Origin: Amycolatopsis acididurans
Lineage (GTDB): Bacteria; Actinomycetota; Actinomycetes; Mycobacteriales; Pseudonocardiaceae
Direction: 5' to 3'
Assembly: GCF_012328925.1 (NCBI RefSeq)
Contig: NZ_JAAXLS010000009.1
Coordinates: 124,001 to 188,000 of the forward strand
Length of the DNA stretch: 64,000 nucleotides
Shown here: piece after piece, positions 1-6,626 of the stretch
Numbering within the stretch: position 1 is the stretch's first letter
Layout of the letters: every line of letters begins with the position of its first letter
Position numbers and translations under genes: made by a program
The notes under the pieces: model-generated
The model's input: only the letters and a program-made list of their open reading frames with translations
What the model was told of the DNA's origin: nothing
Database searches by the model: none

Positions 1-438
1 ACCCCCAGCCAGCAGCGCGAACTCACGCTCCCAGTCGATCCGGGCCGACTCGCCGCCCGGAGGCACCAGCGCCTCGGTCTTGGCCAACGCGGCGGCCACG
101 GGCCTGCGGCGGAAGGAAAACCGGGCCAACCCGGTCGGTGAGGACACCGTGATCCAGAACCGCCAGGGCCGCTCCGCGTCCGGACCGATCAGCACGTCCC
201 CCGCCCCGGCGGCCACCGTGCCGAGTCCGGCGGGCAACGACAGGCCGGTGGTGAGCAGGTCGCGTGCCAGCTCCCAGCGCACCCACTGCTCGGCACCAAC
301 CGCGAAGTCCAGCAGCACCGCATACGGGTCATCCACGGAGTAACGGAACTTGACCTTGACCGGGCGTAGCTCGATCACCGCACCCGAGCAGACCTCCAGC
401 TTCGCCCACAACGGGATGTTCAGGCTCCGGGGCCGCAT
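1..438 (-). CDS. SsgA-family sporulation/cell-division protein, 3' truncated by window edge
   Basis: The frame opens at ATG 438 and stays open for 146 codons to the window edge. It contains the SsgA-like pattern: a DPYAVLLDF strand, then WVRWELARDLLTTGL, then a WITVSSPTGLARF strand and a TEALVPPGGE motif near residue 125. SsgA-like proteins (SALPs) are about 140 residues and help localise peptidoglycan and division machinery in sporulating actinomycetes, so little is probably missing. The start overlaps the stop of the upstream gene (TGATG), so it is the last visible gene of a minus-strand operon running from about 1558. Copies on mobile elements are known, which fits the att site downstream. 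The family call is from pattern memory; function here is inferred. Confidence 0.7.
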   Translation of the reverse strand, partial: MRPRSLNIPLWAKLEVCSGAVIELRPVKVKFRYSVDDPYAVLLDFAVGAEQWVRWELARDLLTTGLSLPAGLGTVAAGAGDVLIGPDAERPWRFWITVSSPTGLARFSFRRRPVAAALAKTEALVPPGGESARIDWEREFALLAGG

Positions 439-764
439 CAGCGCTCACCCCCGAACACCACGCGCACTCCGTTGCCACGCAACAGGTCAACGGCGTCCGC
501 GAGTCCGGCGGCGGTCCCCTCGCCCGCCTGGAACGCCTGGTAAGCCAGGCGTTCCAGCTCACACGCCCACTGCTCGCGTGCCTCGGCCAGCGCCGCGGTG
601 ATCGCATCACCCACGACACGGTTCATCCGGTAGGGATCGGTGCCTACCATGGGGTCCTCCTCCGAATGGTCAGATACGGGCTGGATGGGGAGTCCCGGCG
701 CGGCGTGCGCGTTCTTGGCGGAGTGAGCCGCCGCGCCGGGGTCAGTGATCACAAAGTGGGTCAT
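438..764 (-). CDS. Hypothetical protein in the mobile-element operon
   Basis: A 108-residue protein I do not recognise. Two starts are plausible. ATG 764 has AGGAGG about 8 bases upstream. An internal ATG at 650 has GGAGGAGG just upstream and would give a 70-residue protein beginning MVGTDPYRMNRVVG. The segment after the internal Met looks like a helical conserved core (DAITAALAEAREQWACELERLAYQ), while the first 38 residues look like a low-complexity tail, so the short form is quite possible. The stop overlaps the SsgA-like start (TGATG) and the upstream neighbour ends 15 bases away, so it is clearly part of one transcript. No catalytic motif is visible. Confidence 0.6.
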   Translation of the reverse strand: MTHFVITDPGAAAHSAKNAHAAPGLPIQPVSDHSEEDPMVGTDPYRMNRVVGDAITAALAEAREQWACELERLAYQAFQAGEGTAAGLADAVDLLRGNGVRVVFGGER

Positions 765-779
765 GATTCGTGCCTCCTG

Positions 780-1244
780 TCAGGCGAGTACGGACAGGAC
801 CAACGCGACCGCGAGCGCGGCGCCGCCCACGATGAGCAGGTTCACCGCGTGCTTGAGCCGGGTGTGTTTGTCCACCGCGATCCCGCCGAGCAGGCACACG
901 TCCTCCGCGACCACCTCGGCGGCGTAGGTTCCGGCGTCCAGCAGCACCGCCGGTCCGGCGTACGTGGCGTGCAACCACGTGCCCGGCGTCGGGACCTGCC
1001 ACAGCTTCGGCCGGATCGTGCCCAGCAGCACCAGCACCGCCCCGAAAATCGGCACAGCGGCCAGCCACAGCGCGGCCAGCGCAGCCGCAGGCATCCCGGT
1101 CTTGGCCAGCGCCACCACCCCGGCCAGAGCGACACCCACGACCGACAGCAACGTCGTGGCCTTGGTATCCACCCGGCGCAGCTCGTCCCGTACCTGCTCA
1201 TGCGCCCGCAACGCCAACGGCGAAGCATCCACAAACTGGCTCAT
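780..1244 (-). CDS. PycTM-like (Pycsar effector family / DUF5706) membrane protein
   Basis: A 154-residue membrane protein. The N-terminus has a helix HEQVRDELRRVDTKATTLL, followed at once by a membrane segment (SVVGVALAGVVALA), a second long hydrophobic segment near residues 53-78 and a third at the C-terminus (about 133-153). This 'R-x-D-x-KA-x-x-LL' helix plus membrane helices is the layout of the family annotated as Pycsar system effector (PycTM), which in Pycsar antiphage systems depolarises the membrane on binding a cyclic pyrimidine nucleotide. No pyrimidine cyclase gene is next to it in this window, so it is an orphan here. I chose ATG 1244, which overlaps the upstream stop as TGATG; a GTG one codon earlier is also possible. 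Confidence 0.6.
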   Translation of the reverse strand: MSQFVDASPLALRAHEQVRDELRRVDTKATTLLSVVGVALAGVVALAKTGMPAAALAALWLAAVPIFGAVLVLLGTIRPKLWQVPTPGTWLHATYAGPAVLLDAGTYAAEVVAEDVCLLGGIAVDKHTRLKHAVNLLIVGGAALAVALVLSVLA

Positions 1245-1558
1245 CACGCGGCCTCCCCCTGGTCGAACCGGTGAATGCGCGCTAGCACCACGTTCGCCTC
1301 GACCAGCGACAACGCGTCGCGGACCGCCCGACGCTGGGCGCGACGCGCCCGCTCCACATCTGCGAACGGACGCAGAATGCGTCGTCCTGCCGTGCGCGCC
1401 TCGGCCGCCAACTCGCGGTCAACCTCATCAATAAGCGCATCGATCTCCGCAGCCTCGGCCGCCATTTCTTCCTCCTTGTTGGTCATCCAGATGTCCTGGT
1501 CAAAAGCCAGATCGACCGCCGCGCGGGCCTGTCGATTCGTGATTCGTGGGGTCTTCAT
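1244..1558 (-). CDS. Hypothetical protein, first gene of mobile-element operon
   Basis: A 104-residue charged, Ala/Glu/Arg-rich protein, not recognised. The middle (about residues 24-95) is predicted to be helical and could form a coiled coil: AAEAAEIDALIDEVDRELAAE is followed by a basic stretch RARRAQRRAVRD. ATG 1558 is preceded by GAGGAG at good spacing. It is the first gene of the minus-strand operon that continues into the PycTM-like gene with a TGATG overlap. Its promoter region is the 109-base gap shared with the divergent GntR gene, which contains repeated operator-like sites, so the GntR protein is the likely repressor of this operon. Confidence 0.6.
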   Translation of the reverse strand: MKTPRITNRQARAAVDLAFDQDIWMTNKEEEMAAEAAEIDALIDEVDRELAAEARTAGRRILRPFADVERARRAQRRAVRDALSLVEANVVLARIHRFDQGEAA

Positions 1559-1576
1559 GGGCTCCTCGTCTCAACT

Positions 1577-1618
1577 TGATGATGACGCATATTAACTTAA
1601 GTCAGAATGAGTCATCAT
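1577..1618. promoter_or_regulatory. Operator-like inverted repeat between operon and GntR gene
   Basis: ATGATGAC at 1579-1586 and GTCATCAT at 1611-1618 form a perfect 8-bp inverted repeat around an AT-rich centre containing TTAACTTAAG. The right arm lies inside a longer motif (TAAGTCAGAATGAGTCATC, 1598-1616) that recurs at 1642. It sits 20-60 bases upstream of the minus-strand operon start at 1558. A GntR-family operator is inferred. Confidence 0.5.
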
Positions 1619-1641
1619 GTCGCTCCGCTATCCGGGTGAAC

Positions 1642-1660
1642 TAAGTCAGTAGTGGTCATC
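1642..1660. promoter_or_regulatory. Second copy of the GntR-associated direct repeat
   Basis: TAAGTCAGTAGTGGTCATC repeats the motif at 1598-1616 with one single-base gap and a few changes. It ends 7 bases before the GntR start codon at 1668, where it could block transcription or autoregulate. There is no clear ribosome binding site in front of 1668, so the GntR message may be leaderless. Confidence 0.45.
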
Positions 1661-1667
1661 CCCCGCT

Positions 1668-2024
1668 ATGCTCGGCGGCGTGACGAGCGAAGAGCCGGGC
1701 CTTGCGCGCTACGAGCAGGTAGCCGAAGCCATCCGTCGAGCCATCCGTAACGGCACCCTCTCCCCCGGCCAGCAATTGCCGTCCAGCCGCGAGCTGGCGA
1801 AAGAGCACAACGTCGCCATGAACACGGCCCAACGCGCCGTCAGCACGCTTCGCGATGAGGGTTGGCTGGTTGTCCGGCCCACGGTCGGCGCCTTCGTCAG
1901 CAAGTCCCCGCCAGCGAGTGCAGAGGACCTGCGCGAGACAGTTGCCCACCTGCAGGAGACAGTCGCCGAGCTGGCCACACGACTCGCCGACGTCGAGGCC
2001 GCCATCAAAACGCCTGCCGAATGA
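1668..2024 (+). CDS. Short GntR-family transcriptional regulator
   Basis: A 118-residue protein with a winged-helix GntR domain at about residues 12-78: the lead-in LARYEQVAEAIRRAIRNGTLSPGQQLPSSRELA is followed by a recognition region (NVAMNTAQRAVSTLRDEGWLVVRPTVGAFV). There is no large effector domain. Residues 85-115 form a short amphipathic coiled coil (LRETVAHLQETVAELATRL) that probably dimerises it. Small GntR repressors of this kind (compare KorSA of pSAM2, from memory) control transfer genes of actinomycete integrative elements. It is divergent from the operon ending at 1558, and the shared gap has paired operator-like repeats. GTG at 1680 is an alternative start. Its 3' end overlaps the convergent small membrane-protein gene by 20 bases. 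Confidence 0.8.
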   Translation: MLGGVTSEEPGLARYEQVAEAIRRAIRNGTLSPGQQLPSSRELAKEHNVAMNTAQRAVSTLRDEGWLVVRPTVGAFVSKSPPASAEDLRETVAHLQETVAELATRLADVEAAIKTPAE

Positions 2025-2208
2025 AGCTGACGAGACCGCTTATGACCTCTTCGCCGAGCCCCCAAAGCTCCTTAAGCCAGTGGGCCGCATCGCTGGGGAA
2101 CTTGACCACAATCACCAAGAGCGCGACCACGATCACTCCGCCGACGAGCTTCCCCATCGCGCCGCCGCTGTTGCCGACTAGCGCCTGCAGCGGATCCTTC
2201 TTGCCCAT
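2005..2208 (-). CDS. Small single-span membrane protein (67 aa)
   Basis: A 67-residue protein starting at ATG 2208 with GAGGAGA just upstream; the frame extends further up but without a better start signal. Residues 1-20 are polar and glycine-rich (MGKKDPLQALVGNSGGAMGK), residues 21-38 form one transmembrane segment (LVGGVIVVALLVIVVKF), and the rest is an amphipathic tail. No family is recognised. Small membrane proteins are common in actinomycete conjugative elements, which fits the setting but does not prove a role. It lies convergent to the GntR gene and overlaps its last 20 bases. Confidence 0.6.
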   Translation of the reverse strand: MGKKDPLQALVGNSGGAMGKLVGGVIVVALLVIVVKFPSDAAHWLKELWGLGEEVISGLVSFIRQAF

Positions 2209-2365
2209 CGGAATCTCCTCACGTCGTCCCTCTGCTGTTCTTGCCCTCGACATCAAGAGTCGTCCGAAGTTGGAGTTCCGAGTAGATGAGCCGGGGGTGA
2301 GCCGATCACACCTCTTCCGGCTCACCCACCGCTGACCAGGCAAAACGCAGTAGTTAGGGAGTCGC

Positions 2366-3589
2366 ATGGGGGACGGAGCGGAGCAGGAGACCAAGCTCAA
2401 GCGCGCTCGGACGGCGGCTGGCTGGTCTCAGAACGAGGTGTGCAGGCGACTGAGCAGGGCGCGCCGTGTGCGCAACCAGATGCCACCGAAGCCTGAGAGC
2501 ATCCTCCGCCAGTACCGCTGGTGGGAGCAGGGCAAGAAAAGGGCGACCGAGTGGCAGGCGGAACTCTGTGACGTGTTCAACGCGTCGCCGCATGCGCTCG
2601 GCCTGGTTGAGAATGACCCGTCGCCGTCACCGCTCATCGTCTCGACTGCCGCCCCGACGGTCGCCGACTACGGGGACGCGGCCTACCTGGACAAAGCCCG
2701 TGGCGATCTAGCCCGCCTCGTCGCTCTCGACAACCGATTCGGCGCTGCAGATATCGTGCGCATGTCGTACAAGTTTTTTAAGTCGTTGCAGAACCTTGTG
2801 GGCACCGGCGCTTACGAGCGCTCGCTAGAAAAGGAATTCAATTCACTTATTGGCGAGGTTGCGGAGCTTACGGGCTGGCTTGCGTACGACGCAGAAATTC
2901 ACAAGCTGGTCCGACTCATGAACAACGAATCGCTGCACTATACGCGACTCGCCGGTGATCGGAGCATCGAACTCCTCACCCTTCAGAATTCAAGTATGCA
3001 TGCTGGAGCACTAGGAAGACCGGGCGAGGCACTCCAAATCGCAACGTCCGTGCTTGCTGGAAACTACAAGCTCTCGCCTCGACTCCGCACGCTCTTCTTG
3101 ACGCGGAAAGCCAGGGCACTCGCACAGGCTGGTGACGAATCTGCCATCGGACTCTTTGACGAGATTGAATCGCTCTACCTCGAAGGCGTCGAAGAAGGAG
3201 ACCCGCACTGGGCGTGGTGGATCGATGAGCGTGAGCTGGCTTGGCATAAGGCGATGGCCACGCAAGCACTGCGGCAAGACGGCCTTGCGATCGTCGAATT
3301 CGAGCATTCCGTGGAAGCCACAGCAGCAACCGAAACACGGAGCCAATATCTGCATCGCGCCTACCTGCTCCAAGCGCAAGTAGACGCGGCATTGTGGGAT
3401 GATGCCGAGGCGACCATCAAGTCACTACTCCCCCTAATTTCAGAGGTCGAGTCAACACGCACGAAGGTGCTCCTGCGTGACGCGATTGCACGGGTCGCGG
3501 CACACAGCAGGGTTCCAGGAAAAATCGAGAGCGGAATCGCTCAGCTGGGAATAGCGTTAGACGAATCCGACTTGACGGAGGCATGGTGA
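2366..3589 (+). CDS. XRE-type helix-turn-helix regulator with helical-repeat C-terminus
   Basis: A 407-residue protein. Residues about 8-75 form an atypical XRE domain (KLKRARTAAGWSQNEVCRRL, then an Arg-rich insert before WEQGKKRATEW). The remainder (about 90-400) is all-helical with TPR-like pairs such as RTLFLTRKARALAQAGDESAIGLFDEI, as in many large actinomycete HTH proteins that sense a peptide or small ligand. ATG 2366 has TAGGGAG upstream. The stop overlaps the next gene by 7 bases and that gene's RBS lies inside this one, so the two are co-translated. The stretch from about 2700 to 3560 is visibly richer in A/T than its surroundings, a sign of recent acquisition. Confidence 0.7.
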   Translation: MGDGAEQETKLKRARTAAGWSQNEVCRRLSRARRVRNQMPPKPESILRQYRWWEQGKKRATEWQAELCDVFNASPHALGLVENDPSPSPLIVSTAAPTVADYGDAAYLDKARGDLARLVALDNRFGAADIVRMSYKFFKSLQNLVGTGAYERSLEKEFNSLIGEVAELTGWLAYDAEIHKLVRLMNNESLHYTRLAGDRSIELLTLQNSSMHAGALGRPGEALQIATSVLAGNYKLSPRLRTLFLTRKARALAQAGDESAIGLFDEIESLYLEGVEEGDPHWAWWIDERELAWHKAMATQALRQDGLAIVEFEHSVEATAATETRSQYLHRAYLLQAQVDAALWDDAEATIKSLLPLISEVESTRTKVLLRDAIARVAAHSRVPGKIESGIAQLGIALDESDLTEAW

Positions 3590-4101
3590 ACCACGACGAA
3601 CTGAGCGCGCTCGCCGACCCCACTTTTGAACAGTATTTCCTGGTCTCCCCTGAAAAGCTTCAGATGCTCTTCGATGCTGCGGGCATCCGCCCTGATGACA
3701 GTGTCCTTGAAGTTGGGGCAGGAGCCGGAACGGTCGCCCGCCACATGCCTCCCTGTAGGACATTGACGGTGGTCGAACTCGACTCACGTCTGATCGACAC
3801 ACTGAGACATGAAGTACCGCAGGCCACGGTCGTACAGGGCAATGCCCTGCAGATAGTGCCGTTGATCCCACACGACGTGCTGATCGGCAACTTGCCCAAC
3901 GTCGTCACGGAAGCACTGATTGACATCCTTCCAGAGCTACCGTTCCGCACCGCTGTACTCGCCGCAGGTCGGCATACAGACTTCTCCCGGCTACAGTCGA
4001 CGTTCGACGTCAGCGAGGTCACGACCATCAGCGGCGAGGACTTTCGGCCACCCCAGCCGAGTGTGTCACGAATCGTGCGCGTCGCCCGACGCGGGAGATG
4101 A
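3583..4101 (+). CDS. Short KsgA/Erm-like SAM-dependent methyltransferase
   Basis: A 172-residue Rossmann methyltransferase. Motif I is DSVLEVGAGAGTVARHM (about residues 38-54), motif II is the acidic loop VVELDSRLIDTL, and a GNLPN sequence occupies the position where KsgA/Erm/Dim1 rRNA adenine dimethylases carry N-I/L/P-P-Y/F. The last strand is LPFRTAVLAAGR. Full KsgA or Erm proteins are about 260-280 residues with a helical C-terminal domain; that domain is absent and the motif IV aromatic residue is replaced by Asn. rRNA dimethylation is therefore doubtful; it may act on another substrate. GGAGG precedes ATG 3583, which overlaps the XRE stop (ATGGTGA). Confidence 0.6.
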   Translation: MVNHDELSALADPTFEQYFLVSPEKLQMLFDAAGIRPDDSVLEVGAGAGTVARHMPPCRTLTVVELDSRLIDTLRHEVPQATVVQGNALQIVPLIPHDVLIGNLPNVVTEALIDILPELPFRTAVLAAGRHTDFSRLQSTFDVSEVTTISGEDFRPPQPSVSRIVRVARRGR

Positions 4102-4197
4102 GCTGCCGTGGCGACTGACTGATTGTCAACCTTGGTCCCCTTCAGATGTCACGTTCGGCACTAGCGCGCTGACGTCACAGCAGGAAGGCTCCTCCCC

Positions 4198-4812
4198 ATG
4201 GCGTGGACCTTTCGCGTGGTCGAACTCGACAGCGACCGTTGGGCCTGCCGCTTTGGTCTCCATGAGTACGACACTCATCGAGGGATGGACGACGCGATCA
4301 ATCACATCCGGGCTCTCGCGAAGAGTCGCTCACCAGCCGAAATTCTGCTTCATCGACGTGATGGCAGCGTGCACAAACTGGACCCGGCACGCCACGCCGC
4401 CGCTGAGGCTCGCAAGCTCGACGCCACGGGCGAGGGTTTCGAAAGTGCGCACCGCCTGGACCTTAGACTGCGGCGCCATGCTGGGGGTGTGGCGGTCTTG
4501 TCGGTGATCGGTGAGGTCGATCTGGCCACGCTGCCGCAACTGGAGGACGCCCTGACCAGGGCGCTGGTCGAGAAACCCACGCAACTGGTGGTGGACCTGT
4601 CCCAGGTGGCATTTTTCGGCTCGGCTGGCCTGAGCGCACTGGTCCAGGCACATCAGCAGGCTGCGCAGCACACTCGCATCGCGGTCGTGACCGCCCTCCC
4701 AGGGCCGGGGGCGACGTCGTCCCCGGCGGCAAAACCGCTGCTTGCCACGGGCTTGGAACGCGACCTGGACGTGTATGCCACGGTCGAGGACGCGCTTGCC
4801 GATTGCTCCTAG
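4198..4812 (+). CDS. DUF2188-STAS fusion, anti-sigma factor antagonist-like
   Basis: A 204-residue two-domain protein. Residues 1-62 match the small DUF2188 fold (WTFRVVELDSDRWACRFG ... EILLHRRDGSVHKLD). Residues about 88-204 form a STAS domain with the typical start LRRHAGGVAVLSVIGEVDLAT, and FFGSAGLSALVQAH, whose Ser corresponds to the phosphorylated Ser of SpoIIAA/RsbV-type antagonists. Such proteins release a sigma factor by binding its anti-sigma kinase; no kinase gene lies nearby. The pairing with DUF2188 is uncommon in my experience. ATG 4198 is preceded by AGGAAGG at rather long spacing. It is the last gene before the att site. Confidence 0.75.
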   Translation: MAWTFRVVELDSDRWACRFGLHEYDTHRGMDDAINHIRALAKSRSPAEILLHRRDGSVHKLDPARHAAAEARKLDATGEGFESAHRLDLRLRRHAGGVAVLSVIGEVDLATLPQLEDALTRALVEKPTQLVVDLSQVAFFGSAGLSALVQAHQQAAQHTRIAVVTALPGPGATSSPAAKPLLATGLERDLDVYATVEDALADCS

Positions 4813-4841
4813 CCCGCGGGACAGGAGCACGCGAAAGCTAC

Positions 4842-4907
4842 GAGTATCCAACTGAGTAGCAATCGCGCCGCACAAACCCGGACAAACACGGACATCAGCG
4901 GATACTC
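4842..4907. repeat. Inverted repeat and CGGACA repeats beside att site
   Basis: GAGTATCC (4842-4849) and GGATACTC (4900-4907) are a perfect 8-bp inverted pair 50 bases apart. Between them CGGACA occurs twice ten bases apart. The position inside the element, 50-115 bases from the tRNA fragment, suits recombinase arm-type or directionality-factor sites, but this is inference from position only. No gene is seen in 4813-4956. Confidence 0.35.
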
Positions 4908-4956
4908 ATATCATCGCCCATGACGCCCCTGACCTGCGCAAACGAGGGTGAAAGTT

Positions 4957-5003
4957 CCTTGACACGGTAGAGGTCACTGGTTCAATCCCAGTATCGCGCA
5001 CCA
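4957..5003 (+). other. att site: 3' fragment of tRNA-Val(GAC)
   Basis: The 47 bases are the 3' part of a valine tRNA. They hold an anticodon loop TTGACAC (anticodon GAC), the 3' anticodon-stem strand GGTAG, a variable loop AGGTC, a T arm ACTGG-TTCAATC-CCAGT, the acceptor strand ATCGCGC, discriminator A and an encoded CCA. Upstream of CC at 4957 the match to a tRNA stops and no D arm or 5' acceptor strand exists. Such a 3' tRNA fragment is the duplication left by a tyrosine-recombinase element. The intact tRNA-Val and probably the integrase should lie left of this window. Confidence 0.8.
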
Positions 5004-5009
5004 CCTTCG

Positions 5010-5043
5010 AACCCTGTCTTCCACTGCGGAGGCAGGGTTTTTC
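5010..5043 (+). terminator. Rho-independent terminator behind the tRNA-Val fragment
   Basis: The left arm (5010-5021, starting AACCCTG) pairs with GGAGGCAGGGTT (5028-5039) over about 12 bp including two G-U pairs, followed by a T run. It is the natural terminator of the tRNA gene, retained on the chromosomal side of the att site. Confidence 0.65.
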
Positions 5044-5113
5044 GCTGTCGTAGGCGTCCAGATTGGACGCTCGCCGCCGTGCCCGGCCGCGGCTGGGGAG
5101 ATAGCCTCATCCC

Positions 5114-5962
5114 ATGGCCGACGAGAAGGACCCGCGCGCACCGGTAGGCACAGGAAAACGCGCCGGCCTGCTGCACTACGAACTGCTCGGCTGTGCCCGG
5201 CGCGGGCATGTGCTGGTGGGGCGCGACGCCGCACAGATCCGCCCCGAGGACGCCATGGTCGTCCGCGAGCAGGACGGGCTGCGCTGGCACCGCTGCCTGC
5301 GTTGCGACGCATGGCTTCCACTCCCGCCAGGGGAACCGCGACGCGAGTTCTGCCCCGGACCCGACGAGGTGGACGTCCCGCTGCGCGGTCGCCTGCTCCG
5401 CGACCGCTACGTGCTCCGGCTGATCGCGCTCGATCGCGCGCTTCACTTCCTGGTACTCGCCGTGCTGGCGATCGGGATCTTCGCGTTCGCGCGGGAACGG
5501 GCCACGCTCAGCGGGCCGTTCTTCCGCATCGTCGACGCGATCCAGGGCGGCGTCGGCGGGCGGACGGGCAGTTCCGGCCAAGGCATGCTGGGCGAGCTGA
5601 CCAAGGCGTTCAACGCCCGCGGCACGACGCTGTCCCTGATCGGGTTGGTCATCGCCGCCTACGCTCTGCTGGAAGGTGTCGAGGCGGTCGGGCTCTGGCT
5701 CGGACGCCGATGGGCCGAATATCTGACCTTCATCGCGACGACCGTGCTGCTGATCCCCGAACTGTACGAACTGACGCACCGGGTGAGCGCGCTGAAGATC
5801 GTCACCCTGATCGTCAACCTGCTCGTCGTCGCCTACCTGCTGTTCGCCAAGCGCCTGTTCGGCCTGCGCGGCGGAGCGCGAGCCGAGGCCCAGGAACGCG
5901 CCCGCGACGTGGGCTGGCCCGCGCTCGAACACGTCCTGCCCGGGCCGGTTCAGCGCACCTGA
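5114..5962 (+). CDS. DUF2127 family integral membrane protein
   Basis: A 282-residue protein. The N-terminal 90 residues are soluble and Cys-containing (LGCARRGHV ... WHRCLRCDAWLPL), hinting at a small metal-binding or ribbon element. Then come four hydrophobic segments at about residues 110-128, 175-195, 208-225 and 232-252, including the DUF2127 signature ALLEGVEAVGLWLGRRWAEYLTFIATTVLLIPE. The molecular role of the family is unknown. ATG 5114 follows GGGGAGA. It is the first gene of native chromosome after the att site and its 3' end overlaps the convergent TetR gene by 13 bases. Confidence 0.75.
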   Translation: MADEKDPRAPVGTGKRAGLLHYELLGCARRGHVLVGRDAAQIRPEDAMVVREQDGLRWHRCLRCDAWLPLPPGEPRREFCPGPDEVDVPLRGRLLRDRYVLRLIALDRALHFLVLAVLAIGIFAFARERATLSGPFFRIVDAIQGGVGGRTGSSGQGMLGELTKAFNARGTTLSLIGLVIAAYALLEGVEAVGLWLGRRWAEYLTFIATTVLLIPELYELTHRVSALKIVTLIVNLLVVAYLLFAKRLFGLRGGARAEAQERARDVGWPALEHVLPGPVQRT

Positions 5963-6552
5963 CCTGCCGCCTCCAGCGCCGGAACCAGCGGTTCGAGTGC
6001 GGCGCGCAGCAGATCGGGCAGTGAGCCCGACACCACGACGAGGCCATCGGCCTTCGGGACCGGCCGCAGCCACTGCTCCAGCGCGACACGCACCGCCGCG
6101 GCGACACTCGCCGCCAGCACGCGCGCCGCGACGGCGTCCTCGATCCGCTCGGCGAGCGCGCCGGCCAGCGGATCCTCCATCGCCGTCGCGGTGTGGACGT
6201 AGACCTCCCGCAGGGCCGCCTGCGTCGTGATCAGCAGCAGCGCCTCACTCCCCCGCTCCCTCGGGTCGGTGTACTGCTCCACGACCGCCTCGACGACGGC
6301 TTCCGCGAGCCCGCCCCCGGACCGCGCGGACACCGCCGCCGCGACCCGCTCTTCGCGCTCCGCGGTGACGGCCGCGACGATCGCGTGCTCCCGGCTGGGG
6401 AAGTAGTTGTTGTACGTCCGCGGCGAAACACCGGCCGCATCGGCGATGTCGTCCACACGCACGTTGTCCGGCCCGCGCTCCAGCGCCAGCCGCAACGCCG
6501 CCTCGCGCAGCGCCTGCCTGGTCGCCTGCTTCTTCTGCTCGCGCAACCCCAC
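5950..6552 (-). CDS. TetR-family regulator of the divergent 6627 gene
   Basis: I place the start at GTG 6552, giving MGLREQKKQATRQALREAAL, the usual TetR opening; the frame extends to 6603 but that start would place the operator inside the gene. The HTH lies at about residues 24-60 (GPDNVRVDDIADAAGVSPRTYNNYFPSREHAIVAA). The C-terminal half is a helical ligand domain ending in EQWLRPVPKADGLVVVSGSLPDLLRAALEPLV. The 200-residue length is normal. A 13-bp inverted repeat at 6575-6602 lies between it and the divergent gene starting at 6627, so it most likely represses both. Confidence 0.85.
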   Translation of the reverse strand: MGLREQKKQATRQALREAALRLALERGPDNVRVDDIADAAGVSPRTYNNYFPSREHAIVAAVTAEREERVAAAVSARSGGGLAEAVVEAVVEQYTDPRERGSEALLLITTQAALREVYVHTATAMEDPLAGALAERIEDAVAARVLAASVAAAVRVALEQWLRPVPKADGLVVVSGSLPDLLRAALEPLVPALEAAGQVR

Positions 6553-6574
6553 CGCACCAGCATTCCAGTTCAAC

Positions 6575-6602
6575 TGCGCGCACGCAAACTTGCGCGCGCG
6601 CA
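6575..6602. promoter_or_regulatory. TetR operator, 13-bp inverted repeat
   Basis: TGCGCGCACGCAA (6575-6587) and TTGCGCGCGCGCA (6590-6602) are inverted copies with a single mismatch and a 2-base centre. The dyad fills the gap between the TetR start (6552) and the divergent start (6627), a normal TetR operator position. Confidence 0.75.
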
Positions 6603-6626
6603 CTTTTTCTGACTAGTCTCCGTCCC

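Noticed and set aside
4900-5003. A complete tRNA gene at the att site.
   Set aside because: Only the part from the anticodon stem to CCA is present; no D arm or 5' acceptor strand upstream.
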